DNA of 64,000 nt from Oceanospirillum sp048270425 (lineage in GTDB: Bacteria > Pseudomonadota > Gammaproteobacteria > Pseudomonadales > Halomonadaceae), in contig JBLWSY010000019.1 in NCBI GenBank assembly GCA_048270425.1, positions 23,675-87,674 of the forward strand, in the 5' to 3' direction. Shown here piece after piece: positions 17,601 through 25,561 of the stretch (its first letter is position 1; the number at the start of each line of letters is the position of its first letter). Both the position numbers and the translations under genes were made by a program. The notes beneath the pieces were generated by a model. That model was not told the origin of the DNA, did no database searches, and saw only the letters and a program-made list of their open reading frames with translations.

Positions 17601-17853
17601 TAATAAAGTAAATGAAGGTCGTCCGCACTTGGTTGATATGATCAAGAATGACGAAATTGCCTACGTACTGAATACCACAGAAGGCCGTAAAGCGATTGCA
17701 GACTCCTCTACAATCCGTCGCTCTGCACTTCAGCATAAAGTGGCTTACACCACAACGATGGCTGCTGCTAAAGCAGTTTGTCTGGCGCTGGAGTATGGTG
17801 ATGAGATCAATGTACGACGTCTGCAGGATATCCATTCAGGAGTTAATGCATGA
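14629..17853 (+). CDS. carB: Carbamoyl-phosphate synthase large subunit
   Basis: 1074 residues (E. coli 1073) from the ATG at 14629; a GTG two codons earlier is less likely. It has two homologous ATP-grasp halves, seen in [17 protein letters not shown] near the start and [17 protein letters not shown] in the middle, with [20 protein letters not shown] and [15 protein letters not shown]. The C-terminal allosteric MGS domain contains [18 protein letters not shown]. It makes carbamoyl phosphate from bicarbonate, ammonia and two ATP. Its stop overlaps the greA start (ATGA). Confidence 0.99.
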   Translation: [1074 protein letters not shown]

Positions 17854-18332
17854 GCATCAATCGTTTCCCAATGACTGTCGAAGGCGAACAGCGCCTTCGT
17901 GCAGAGCTGGATGATCTGAAAAGTGTTCAGCGCCCGCGGGTTATTGAGGCTATCGCGGAAGCTCGCGAACATGGCGATCTGAAAGAGAATGCTGAATACC
18001 ATGCAGCCCGCGAGCAGCAGGGCTTTATTGAAGGTCGTATTCAGGAGCTGGAGGCTAAGTTGTCTACTGCTCAGGTGATCGATATCACGACCATTCCGAA
18101 AAGTGGCAAGGTGATCTTTGGTACCACGGTTGATCTGTACAACCTGGATACTGAGGCTGAAGTGCGCTACCAGATCGTTGGTGACGACGAGGCTGATATC
18201 AAGGCCGGAAAAATTTCGGTGAACTCGCCGATTGCCCGTGCCCTGATCGGCAAGGAAGAAGGTGACGTCGTGGTGGTTGTAACCCCCGGCGGTGAGGTGG
18301 AGTACGAGATCTCAGAAGTACACCACATCTAA
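17850..18332 (+). CDS. greA: Transcript cleavage factor GreA
   Basis: 160 residues (E. coli 158). N-terminal antiparallel coiled coil with the tip acidic motif GDLKENAEYHAAREQQ, and a C-terminal FKBP-like domain (GKISVNSPIARALIGKEEGDVV). It rescues backtracked RNA polymerase. It starts in a four-base overlap with carB, so it is translationally coupled to it, and it is followed by a strong terminator. Confidence 0.98.
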   Translation: MSINRFPMTVEGEQRLRAELDDLKSVQRPRVIEAIAEAREHGDLKENAEYHAAREQQGFIEGRIQELEAKLSTAQVIDITTIPKSGKVIFGTTVDLYNLDTEAEVRYQIVGDDEADIKAGKISVNSPIARALIGKEEGDVVVVVTPGGEVEYEISEVHHI

Positions 18333-18334
18333 AA

Positions 18335-18362
18335 AAATAAGGGGGCTTATGCCCCCTTATTT
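18335..18362. terminator. Terminator after greA
   Basis: Twelve-base-pair stem AAATAAGGGGGC/GCCCCCTTATTT with a TTAT loop. It may also serve the converging yhbY. Confidence 0.85.
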
Positions 18363-18449
18363 AATTTGTACCGTAGAACCCTTTGGCCGGATAACAAAAT
18401 CAGGTAAGAGGTTCTTTTAGGCAGGCAGAGCTGCCGAGACCAAGAGATG

Positions 18450-18773
18450 CTAGCGGTTCAGGTAATGCTCATAACGAACCAAATTGGAGAGTTTAGCATT
18501 CTGCTCTTTGGCTTTACGGAAGAATACCGCCATTTTGCCAATGGTCTGAACCAGTTCTGCACCTGTTTCTTTGCGAATCTCTTCGATCAGCAACACTTTG
18601 CTTTCGCGGTCTGCAACGCTAACGCGAACTTTAATCAGTTCGTGATCGTTCAGTGCGCGATCTACTTCGGCCAGAAGCCCATCGCTCAGACCGTTTTCAG
18701 AAACGATCACCACAGGATCAAGATGATGGGCGATAGAACGGTACTGTTTTTTAACTGCAGATGTCAGGGACAT
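18450..18773 (-). CDS. yhbY: Ribosome assembly RNA-binding protein YhbY (CRM domain)
   Basis: 107 residues from MSLTSAVKKQYRS; a 16-residue upstream extension looks non-coding. The CRM-domain GxxG-type region (VIVSENGLSDGLLAEVDRALNDHELIKV) and VQTIGKMAVFFRKAKE are present. It associates with pre-50S particles in E. coli. In most relatives rlmE is read away from yhbY on the other strand. Here that place is empty and ftsH follows directly. Confidence 0.93.
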   Translation of the reverse strand: MSLTSAVKKQYRSIAHHLDPVVIVSENGLSDGLLAEVDRALNDHELIKVRVSVADRESKVLLIEEIRKETGAELVQTIGKMAVFFRKAKEQNAKLSNLVRYEHYLNR

Positions 18774-19116
18774 AAAACTTCCAGAAGTGCTTGCCTTGAA
18801 TTTGGCTTGAATAAAACCCACATTGTAGCTAAGTGCAGGGCGGATGGTAATCTCTGACCGACGTTTGTTTACAGGAAATTTGGTGACAGGATCAAAATTT
18901 CCGGCAGGTTGATTGAAAGAGTTCAGAAACCAGTTTAAAACCGTGATGACACAGACACCGGATGCCTCACGGGCAAGATCCAGAGAGGTTTATCTTCTCG
19001 AATAAGGATTTAAAGGCTAAACCCTGGTCGGATGGTTGAACCGATTAGAGTATAGTATTGTCTATTAAGGATCCTGAAATGCAGGCAATCAAAGCGATCA
19101 AACAGAGGGTGAGCCC
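18774..19116. other. yhbY-ftsH intergenic region, rlmE absent
   Basis: Three hundred and forty bases with no gene. It must hold the yhbY and ftsH promoters, but I find no clear sigma-70 or sigma-32 match. No remnant of RlmE/FtsJ protein sequence is visible in any frame. Confidence 0.6.
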
Positions 19117-21153
19117 TTGAACGATATGGCAAAAAATTTAATTCTGTGGCTGATTATCGCTGCAGTTTTATTAACAGTTTTTAATAATTTCAGTGTTGAT
19201 TCCTCTCCACTGCGCATGAACTACACCGACTTTATCGAAGAGGTGCAGCGAGACCAGGTGCGCAAGGTTGTAGTGGACGGCTACGTTATTTCCGGCGAGC
19301 GTATCGACGGCAGTCGTTTTGAAACGATTCGTCCGGCGGTTCAGGATCCTAAATTGATGGATGATCTGATTCGCCATCAGGTAACGGTTGAGGGGCGTCA
19401 GCCGGAGCAGCAAAGCGTTTGGTCGCGTTTGCTAGTGGCCAGTTTTCCTATTCTGATCATCCTGGCGATTTTCTTTTTCTTTATGCGCCAGATGCAGGGC
19501 GGCGGCGGTGGCGGTAAAGGCCCGATGAGCTTTGGTAAGTCTAAGGCGCGCCTGCTGGCTCAGGATCAGATTAAAACCACTTTTGCTGATGTTGCTGGTG
19601 TGGACGAAGCGAAAGAGGAAGTGAAAGAGCTGGTGGACTTCCTGCGTGATCCGGGTAAGTTTCAGCGCCTGGGCGGTAAGATTCCACGTGGCGTATTGAT
19701 GGTAGGTCAGCCAGGTACCGGTAAAACCATGCTGGCTAAAGCGATTGCCGGTGAAGCAAAAGTACCTTTCTTCACGATCTCCGGTTCCGACTTTGTTGAA
19801 ATGTTTGTCGGTGTGGGGGCTTCCCGTGTTCGTGACATGTTCGAGCAGGCTAAGAAACAGGCACCGTGTATCATCTTTATTGATGAGATCGATGCCGTGG
19901 GTCGTCAGCGCGGTTCCGGTATGGGTGGTGGTCACGATGAGCGTGAGCAAACACTGAACCAGCTGCTGGTTGAAATGGATGGCTTTGAAGGTAACGAAGG
20001 CATCATCGTAATCGCAGCGACTAACCGTCCTGACGTTCTTGATGCTGCGCTGCTGCGTCCGGGTCGTTTTGACCGTCAGGTAACCGTAGGTTTGCCTGAT
20101 ATTCGTGGTCGTGAGCAGATTCTGAAAGTTCACATGCGCAAGGTGCCGATTGCTGATGATGTTGATCCGGCGATCATTGCGCGTGGTACACCGGGTTTCT
20201 CCGGTGCTGATCTTGCCAATCTGGTAAACGAGGCAGCTCTGTTTGCGGCCCGTAGCGACAGCCGACTGGTGCGCATGGTCGAATTTGATCTGGCAAAAGA
20301 CAAGATCATCATGGGTACTGAACGTAAGACCATGGTGATGTCGGAAAAAGAAAAGCTGAATACCGCTTATCACGAAGCAGGGCACGCTATTGTGGGTCGT
20401 CTGGTGCCGGAACACGATCCTGTCTACAAGGTCAGTATTATCCCACGTGGTCGCGCCTTGGGTGTCACCATGTTCCTTCCGGAAGAGGATCGCTACAGTC
20501 AGAGTCGTACTGGTCTGCTGAGTCAGATTTGCAGCCTTTATGGTGGACGTATCGCTGAAGAGATGACGCTTGGCTTTGATGGTGTAACCACAGGCGCTGC
20601 GAACGATATTAAGCGTGCCACTGAGATTGCTCACAGTATGGTGACCAAGTGGGGTCTATCCCGCGAGTTGGGTCCTTTGATGTATAACGAGGATGAGTCG
20701 CATCAGTTCCTGGGTGGTCCGGGCGGTGGTGGTGCCGGTAAGTTCTCCTCCGCAGAGATCTCCAGCAAACTTGATAAAGAAGTGCGCAGCGTCATTGATG
20801 AGTGTTATGAGCGAGCCTACAAGCTGTTAACGGATAATCGTGACAAGTTGGATATGATGGCTCAGGCACTGATGAAATACGAGACAATCGACGTTAAGCA
20901 GATCGATGCCATTATGGAAGGCCGCGAACCTGAGCCACCTGAAGGTTGGGTGGAAAAAGGTCATGCTGCAGCTGAGTCTCAGGCAGAGACGTCTGCGTCA
21001 TCGAAAGTTTCTCCAATTCGTCCTGAAACCGATAAGCATTCCGATGAACAGAAAGCTGATGATCAGGCTAAAGGCGATTTGGATACTGAGAAAGATGGCG
21101 ATACAGAAGCTAAGAAAGACTCAGGTTCCGACGGAGAAAAACCGAAAGAATAG
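19117..21153 (+). CDS. ftsH: ATP-dependent zinc metalloprotease FtsH
   Basis: 678 residues from a TTG with GAGG eight bases upstream; the ATG at 19126 (MAKNLILW) is the alternative. Two TM segments (about 7-24 and 104-123), AAA+ domain with Walker A GQPGTGKT (197-204) and FIDEIDAVGRQRG, and the zinc site HEAGH (419-423). It degrades membrane and short-lived cytosolic proteins. The C-terminal tail after the protease domain is longer than in E. coli (644 in all) and is strongly charged, rich in Asp, Glu and Lys. Confidence 0.98.
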   Translation: MNDMAKNLILWLIIAAVLLTVFNNFSVDSSPLRMNYTDFIEEVQRDQVRKVVVDGYVISGERIDGSRFETIRPAVQDPKLMDDLIRHQVTVEGRQPEQQSVWSRLLVASFPILIILAIFFFFMRQMQGGGGGGKGPMSFGKSKARLLAQDQIKTTFADVAGVDEAKEEVKELVDFLRDPGKFQRLGGKIPRGVLMVGQPGTGKTMLAKAIAGEAKVPFFTISGSDFVEMFVGVGASRVRDMFEQAKKQAPCIIFIDEIDAVGRQRGSGMGGGHDEREQTLNQLLVEMDGFEGNEGIIVIAATNRPDVLDAALLRPGRFDRQVTVGLPDIRGREQILKVHMRKVPIADDVDPAIIARGTPGFSGADLANLVNEAALFAARSDSRLVRMVEFDLAKDKIIMGTERKTMVMSEKEKLNTAYHEAGHAIVGRLVPEHDPVYKVSIIPRGRALGVTMFLPEEDRYSQSRTGLLSQICSLYGGRIAEEMTLGFDGVTTGAANDIKRATEIAHSMVTKWGLSRELGPLMYNEDESHQFLGGPGGGGAGKFSSAEISSKLDKEVRSVIDECYERAYKLLTDNRDKLDMMAQALMKYETIDVKQIDAIMEGREPEPPEGWVEKGHAAAESQAETSASSKVSPIRPETDKHSDEQKADDQAKGDLDTEKDGDTEAKKDSGSDGEKPKE

Positions 21154-21189
21154 AGCGCTTTGATAAGCGGTTGAATCGCTTGCTTAACC

Positions 21190-21268
21190 GGAAGGGCGTG
21201 ATTTAAAGTGTTTGATTTTAAAGCGGGAAAGCTTGATGTCGAACCTTGAATCACGCCCTTTTTCTTTT
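21190..21268 (+). promoter_or_regulatory. Terminator-like hairpin enclosing the folP start
   Basis: AAGGGCGTGATT (21192-21203) is exactly complementary to AATCACGCCCTT (21249-21260), and the second arm is followed by TTTCTTTT. Wobble and A-T pairs can extend the stem to about 15 bp. The loop of roughly 40 bases contains the folP ribosome site and ATG (21236). The downstream arm codes for the start of FolP. Formation would hide or terminate folP expression. Confidence 0.6.
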
Positions 21269-22087
21269 GCTCGTCACTCCCTGGATCTGGATGCTGTACA
21301 GGTTATGGGGATTCTGAACGTTACGCCTGACTCTTTTTCCGATGGTGGTCGTCATAACGCGTTAGATGCTGCCCTGCGGCATGCTGAGCGCATGATCAAA
21401 GCTGGCGCGTCGTTGATTGATGTGGGTGGTGAATCGACCCGTCCTGGCGCAGCAGTTGTAGCGGAACAGGAGGAGTTGGACCGGGTGGTTCCAGTGGTCG
21501 AAGCTCTGGTAAAAGAGTTTGATGCGCTGGTTTCGGTTGATACCAGTTCACCAGCTGTGATCACGGCGTCTGCGCAAGCCGGTGCTGGCTTGATCAACGA
21601 TGTCCGCGCACTGGAAAAAGACGGGGCTTTACAGGCAGCGGCAGCTACAGGGTTGCCGGTATGTCTGATGCATATGCAGGGGCAGCCCCAGACAATGCAG
21701 CATGACCCTTCCTACGGTAATCTTCTCAGAGAGGTGTCTGGCTATCTGCTGGGACGTGTAGAAGCCTGTTTGCAGGCCGGTATCGGCAAAGAGAAGATTA
21801 TTCTTGATCCGGGTTATGGTTTTGGAAAAAGTCTTGAGCATAATTGTAGCCTGATCAAGCACTTAAAAGATATTTCTGATTTGGGTTACCCCTTGCTAAC
21901 GGGCACATCCCGTAAAAGTATGCTGGGTGCCATTACGGGTAAAGAAGTACCGGCTGAGCGTGTTGTAGCCAGTGTTGCCAGTGCGTTAATTTGCGCGCAG
22001 CAGGGCGCATGGATCTTAAGGGTTCATGATGTCGAAGAAACAATTGATGCACTGAAGGTTTATCAGGCGGTGCAGGGAGCAGAATAA
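21236..22087 (+). CDS. folP: Dihydropteroate synthase
   Basis: 283 residues from the ATG at 21236 with GGGAAAG upstream. The TIM-barrel signatures are VMGILNVTPDSFSDGG, IDVGGESTRPGA, VCLMHMQGQPQTMQ, DPGYGFGKSLEHN and GTSRKS. It joins pABA to the pterin pyrophosphate in folate synthesis and is the sulfonamide target. It lies between ftsH and glmM as in E. coli and ends two bases before the glmM ATG. The start is inside a terminator-like hairpin. Confidence 0.97.
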   Translation: MSNLESRPFSFARHSLDLDAVQVMGILNVTPDSFSDGGRHNALDAALRHAERMIKAGASLIDVGGESTRPGAAVVAEQEELDRVVPVVEALVKEFDALVSVDTSSPAVITASAQAGAGLINDVRALEKDGALQAAAATGLPVCLMHMQGQPQTMQHDPSYGNLLREVSGYLLGRVEACLQAGIGKEKIILDPGYGFGKSLEHNCSLIKHLKDISDLGYPLLTGTSRKSMLGAITGKEVPAERVVASVASALICAQQGAWILRVHDVEETIDALKVYQAVQGAE

Positions 22088-22089
22088 TA

Positions 22090-23436
22090 ATGGGTCGTAA
22101 GTATTTCGGAACCGATGGAATTCGTGGACGTGTTGGTGAAGGTGCCGTAACTGCTGAGTTTATGCTTAAACTGGGCTGGGCGGCTGGCAAGGTGTTCAAC
22201 CAGAAAGGTCACAACAAGATTCTGATCGGTAAAGACACCCGTATTTCAGGTTATATGTTTGAGTCTGCTCTTGAGGCGGGGCTTTCGGCAGCGGGTGTTG
22301 ATGTCTACCTGTTAGGGCCGATGCCAACGCCAGGGATTGCTTATCTGACGCGCACTTTCCACGCGCAGGCGGGCATTGTGATCAGTGCCTCACACAACCC
22401 TTTTGAAGATAATGGTATTAAATTTTTCTCTGCGCAGGGCACTAAACTGCCGGATGATATCGAGGCTGCTATCGAAGCTCAGCTTGATGAGCCTATGGTC
22501 ACGGTCAGTCCTGATAAGCTCGGCAAGGCCAAGCGTATTGAAGATGCTGCCGGTCGTTATATTGAGTTTTGCAAAAGCACCTTCCCTAATGAATACGACC
22601 TGAACGGCCTCAAGATCGTTCTGGATTGTGCTCATGGCGCAACCTATCACATTGCACCTTCTGTTTTTACTGAGCTCGGTGCAGAAGTTATTGCTATTGG
22701 TGCTAAGCCGGACGGCCTTAATATCAATAAAGAGGTAGGTTCCACCGCGCCTAAAGCTCTTCAGGCAGCAGTTCTGGAGCATGGAGCAGATTTGGGTATC
22801 GCCTTTGACGGTGATGGTGATCGTGTTGCCATGGTAGATAAGCAGGGCAATCTGCTTGATGGCGATGATCTGCTCTACATTATCGCGACGGATATGCAGC
22901 GTGAAGGCCTGTTGTGTGGCGGTGTGGTCGGTACGCTGATGAGTAACTTTGGCCTTGAAAAAGCCTTTGCGGAACTTGATATTCCGTTCACCCGTGCAAA
23001 AGTGGGCGACCGGTACGTAATGGCAGAACTGAAAGCGAATGACTGGCGCGTGGGTGGTGAAAACTCAGGCCATCTGGTTTGTCAGCATGTTCAGACAACC
23101 GGTGACGGCATTGTTTCAGCGTTGCAGGTTATGGCGGCAGTTGCCCGAAGTGGCAAGACACTGGAAGAGTTACTGGCGCCGCTGAATAAATTGCCTCAGG
23201 TGCTGGTAAATGTTCGACTCGGTGAGGCTTCTGCGGCTGAAATTCAACGGGCTGATGCTGTTAAAAGCAAAATCGCAGAGGTAGAGTCAGCGCTTAAAGG
23301 TCGTGGACGTCTGTTGCTCCGAGCCTCAGGGACTGAGCCTTTAATTCGGGTAATGACCGAAGGTGATGATAAAAAAGAAGTAGCCGCTTTGGCTGAAGAG
23401 CTCGCGGCAGTCATCGCTCAGGAGGTTAGAAAATAA
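22090..23436 (+). CDS. glmM: Phosphoglucosamine mutase
   Basis: 448 residues (E. coli 445). Active-site serine in ISASHNP (Ser101), metal loop FDGDGDRVAMVD, and the phosphate-binding RASGTEPLIRVMTEG near the end. It converts glucosamine-6-phosphate to glucosamine-1-phosphate for UDP-GlcNAc. Closely coupled to folP. Confidence 0.98.
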   Translation: MGRKYFGTDGIRGRVGEGAVTAEFMLKLGWAAGKVFNQKGHNKILIGKDTRISGYMFESALEAGLSAAGVDVYLLGPMPTPGIAYLTRTFHAQAGIVISASHNPFEDNGIKFFSAQGTKLPDDIEAAIEAQLDEPMVTVSPDKLGKAKRIEDAAGRYIEFCKSTFPNEYDLNGLKIVLDCAHGATYHIAPSVFTELGAEVIAIGAKPDGLNINKEVGSTAPKALQAAVLEHGADLGIAFDGDGDRVAMVDKQGNLLDGDDLLYIIATDMQREGLLCGGVVGTLMSNFGLEKAFAELDIPFTRAKVGDRYVMAELKANDWRVGGENSGHLVCQHVQTTGDGIVSALQVMAAVARSGKTLEELLAPLNKLPQVLVNVRLGEASAAEIQRADAVKSKIAEVESALKGRGRLLLRASGTEPLIRVMTEGDDKKEVAALAEELAAVIAQEVRK

Positions 23437-23523
23437 GCAAGAAGTTGCCGGATAACGCGGCTTCACCTTGTCAGTCGGGTTGGCATGAAGTAATATTTTG
23501 CGCCCTGAAATACAGGAATTGTT

Positions 23524-24270
23524 ATGCGTAAAAAAATTGTCGCAGGTAACTGGAAAATGAATGGCTCATATGAGCTTTTGAATACTCTGGTTCCTGCCTT
23601 GGCTGAAGAGGCCAAAGGGTCAAAAGCAGAGATTCTGATCTGTCCGCCTGCGCTGTTTCTGGCAGAGGCGCGCCGTCAGGCCGGCGATCAACTGCTGGTT
23701 GGGGCTCAAAACTGTCATGAAGCAGAGTCGGGTGCCTACACCGGTGAGATCTCTGCAGCAATGCTGGCTGAGGTGAATATGACTCATGTTCTCGTCGGCC
23801 ATTCAGAGCGTCGCGCTTTTTATGGCGAAACAGATGATTTGATTGCGGATAAAACAAAGGCTGCAATTGCGGCGGGTCTGACAGCTGTTCTGTGTGTGGG
23901 TGAAACCCTTGAAGAACGCGATATTGGCCGCACTCTTGATGTGGTTCTTGGCCAGGTTAAGGCTGTGGTTGAGCAGTTAGAGCTGGCGGATTGGTCGAAA
24001 CTGGTCGTAGCTTACGAGCCGGTTTGGGCTATTGGAACCGGTAAGACGGCAAGTAGTGAACAGGCGCAGGACGTTCATCGCGCCATTCGCGAGGCTCTGG
24101 CGGGTTATAGTCAGGAGCATGCTGATGCAATGCGTATCCTGTATGGTGGTAGCGTTAAAGCAGCGAATGCAGAAGAGCTGTTTGCTTGCCCTGATATCGA
24201 TGGTGGCCTGGTTGGTGGCGCATCGTTGAACGTAGACGAATTTATTTCAATTTGCCGTGCGGCAAATTAA
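23524..24270 (+). CDS. tpiA: Triosephosphate isomerase
   Basis: 248 residues. GNWKMNG holds the catalytic Lys, VGHSERR the electrophilic His, AYEPVWAIGTGKTAS the catalytic Glu and flexible loop, and ILYGGSV the phosphate grip. Interconverts dihydroxyacetone phosphate and glyceraldehyde-3-phosphate. It lies 15 bases before secG. Confidence 0.99.
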   Translation: MRKKIVAGNWKMNGSYELLNTLVPALAEEAKGSKAEILICPPALFLAEARRQAGDQLLVGAQNCHEAESGAYTGEISAAMLAEVNMTHVLVGHSERRAFYGETDDLIADKTKAAIAAGLTAVLCVGETLEERDIGRTLDVVLGQVKAVVEQLELADWSKLVVAYEPVWAIGTGKTASSEQAQDVHRAIREALAGYSQEHADAMRILYGGSVKAANAEELFACPDIDGGLVGGASLNVDEFISICRAAN

Positions 24271-24285
24271 GCATAGGTCGAGATA

Positions 24286-24651
24286 ATGGAAACTGTAATT
24301 CTGGCAGTACACGTAGTTCTGGCTATCGCTCTGGTGGGTCTGGTAATGATTCAACAGGGTAAAGGTGCCGAGGCGGGGGCTTCTTTTGGCGGCGGCGCAT
24401 CACAAACTGTTTTTGGTAGTACAGGAAGTACTAGCTTTTTGGGGCGTCTTACCGCTATAATCGCGGCCTTGTTTTTTGCTACCAGTCTGGCTCTGGCATT
24501 TTATGCCAGCCAACAAGCGAAAAGTGCGACCCGATCTGCTGATACTGGTATCGTTACCGAGCAGGCTCAGAAAGAAGCTCAGGGTGGCCTTCCGGCTCTG
24601 GAAGAAACTGCTCCGGCACCTGCCGATAGTGATGTTCCTGCAGAGCGTTAA
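24286..24651 (+). CDS. secG: Protein translocase subunit SecG
   Basis: 121 residues (E. coli 110). Two TM segments (about 2-20 and 53-72) around the conserved loop GAEAGASFGGGASQTVFGS, then a hydrophilic tail rich in Ala, Glu and Pro. Part of the SecYEG channel. A hairpin without T run (24669-24691) follows, so reading into the tRNA-Leu gene is possible. Confidence 0.97.
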   Translation: METVILAVHVVLAIALVGLVMIQQGKGAEAGASFGGGASQTVFGSTGSTSFLGRLTAIIAALFFATSLALAFYASQQAKSATRSADTGIVTEQAQKEAQGGLPALEETAPAPADSDVPAER

Positions 24652-24728
24652 TTGACTGGTTTGATTTAAAGCGCTGGAATTTACAGCGCTTACGCAAAGC
24701 TCGCTGTGGCTTTGTTAGTTCAGAATAT

Positions 24729-24815
24729 GCCGAAGTGGTGGAATTGGTAGACACGCCATCTTGAGGGGGTGGTGACCTTATGGTCGTGCGGGTTCAAGTC
24801 CCGCTTTCGGCACCA
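24729..24815 (+). tRNA. tRNA-Leu(GAG)
   Basis: 87 bases with encoded CCA. Acceptor arm GCCGAAG/TTTCGGC (one G-T), anticodon stem CCATC/GGTGG with loop TTGAGGG giving anticodon GAG. A long class II variable arm and T-loop GGTTCAAGTCCC are present. It lies between secG and the initiator tRNA, as in related genomes. Confidence 0.95.
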
Positions 24816-24914
24816 AATTGCGCACAACAGTCTGCAGAGGCTGTATTTGTGGTTGCTGCAAAATAGTCGGTTGACTATTGTTGGTATTAGCCATAGAATG
24901 TGCACCTTCATTGA

Positions 24915-24991
<77 letters not shown>

Positions 24992-25000
24992 ATTTTCTAT

Positions 25001-25033
25001 AACAAAAAGCCCCTTTTATAGGGGCTTTTTGTT
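25001..25033 (+). terminator. Terminator after tRNA-fMet, upstream of rimP
   Basis: Thirteen-base-pair stem AACAAAAAGCCCC/GGGGCTTTTTGTT with T5 inside the descending arm. It ends the tRNA transcript and may be partly read through into rimP-nusA, as in E. coli. Confidence 0.85.
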
Positions 25034-25076
25034 AGCTGCAAAAAAGTTCAGCTTTCTTATTTTTCAGGGTGATTAG

Positions 25077-25538
25077 ATGGCAAAGAAAGAGACTTTGCTG
25101 ATCGATCTGGTCAAGCCAGTTGTCGAAGCACTGGGGCTTGAGTTCTGGGGTTTGGAATATAAACCTCAGGGCAATCATTCTATGTTACGGGTATTTATCG
25201 ATGGGCCGGATGGCGTCACAGTGGATAACTGTGCAGAAGTCAGTCGTCAGCTCAGCGGTGTTCTGGATGTAGAAGACCCGATCAGCAGTGAATATACGCT
25301 GGAAGTATCCTCGCCGGGTATGGATCGTCCTCTGTTTACTCTGGATCAGTTTGCTCGTTACAAAGGCTACAAGGTAGCTCTGAAACTGAACCTTGCGTAT
25401 GAAGGAAGGCGTAAATTTTCCGGTATTTTGAACGGCATCGAAGAAGATGAGGTGCTGGTTGTAGTCGATCAGGAAGAATACTGTTTTCCAATCGAAAATA
25501 TTGAGCAGGCTCGGATAGTGCCGCAGTTTGATAACTAA
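25077..25538 (+). CDS. rimP: Ribosome maturation factor RimP
   Basis: 153 residues. The family blocks GLEFWGLEY, LRVFIDGPDGVTVDNCAEVSRQLSGVLDVEDPI and LEVSSPGMDRPLFT are all present, with a C-terminal SH3-like part. Needed for 30S maturation. First gene of the rimP-nusA-infB-rbfA-truB cluster. Confidence 0.98.
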   Translation: MAKKETLLIDLVKPVVEALGLEFWGLEYKPQGNHSMLRVFIDGPDGVTVDNCAEVSRQLSGVLDVEDPISSEYTLEVSSPGMDRPLFTLDQFARYKGYKVALKLNLAYEGRRKFSGILNGIEEDEVLVVVDQEEYCFPIENIEQARIVPQFDN

Positions 25539-25561
25539 GGACTTTTTGTTGAGGCAATGGC

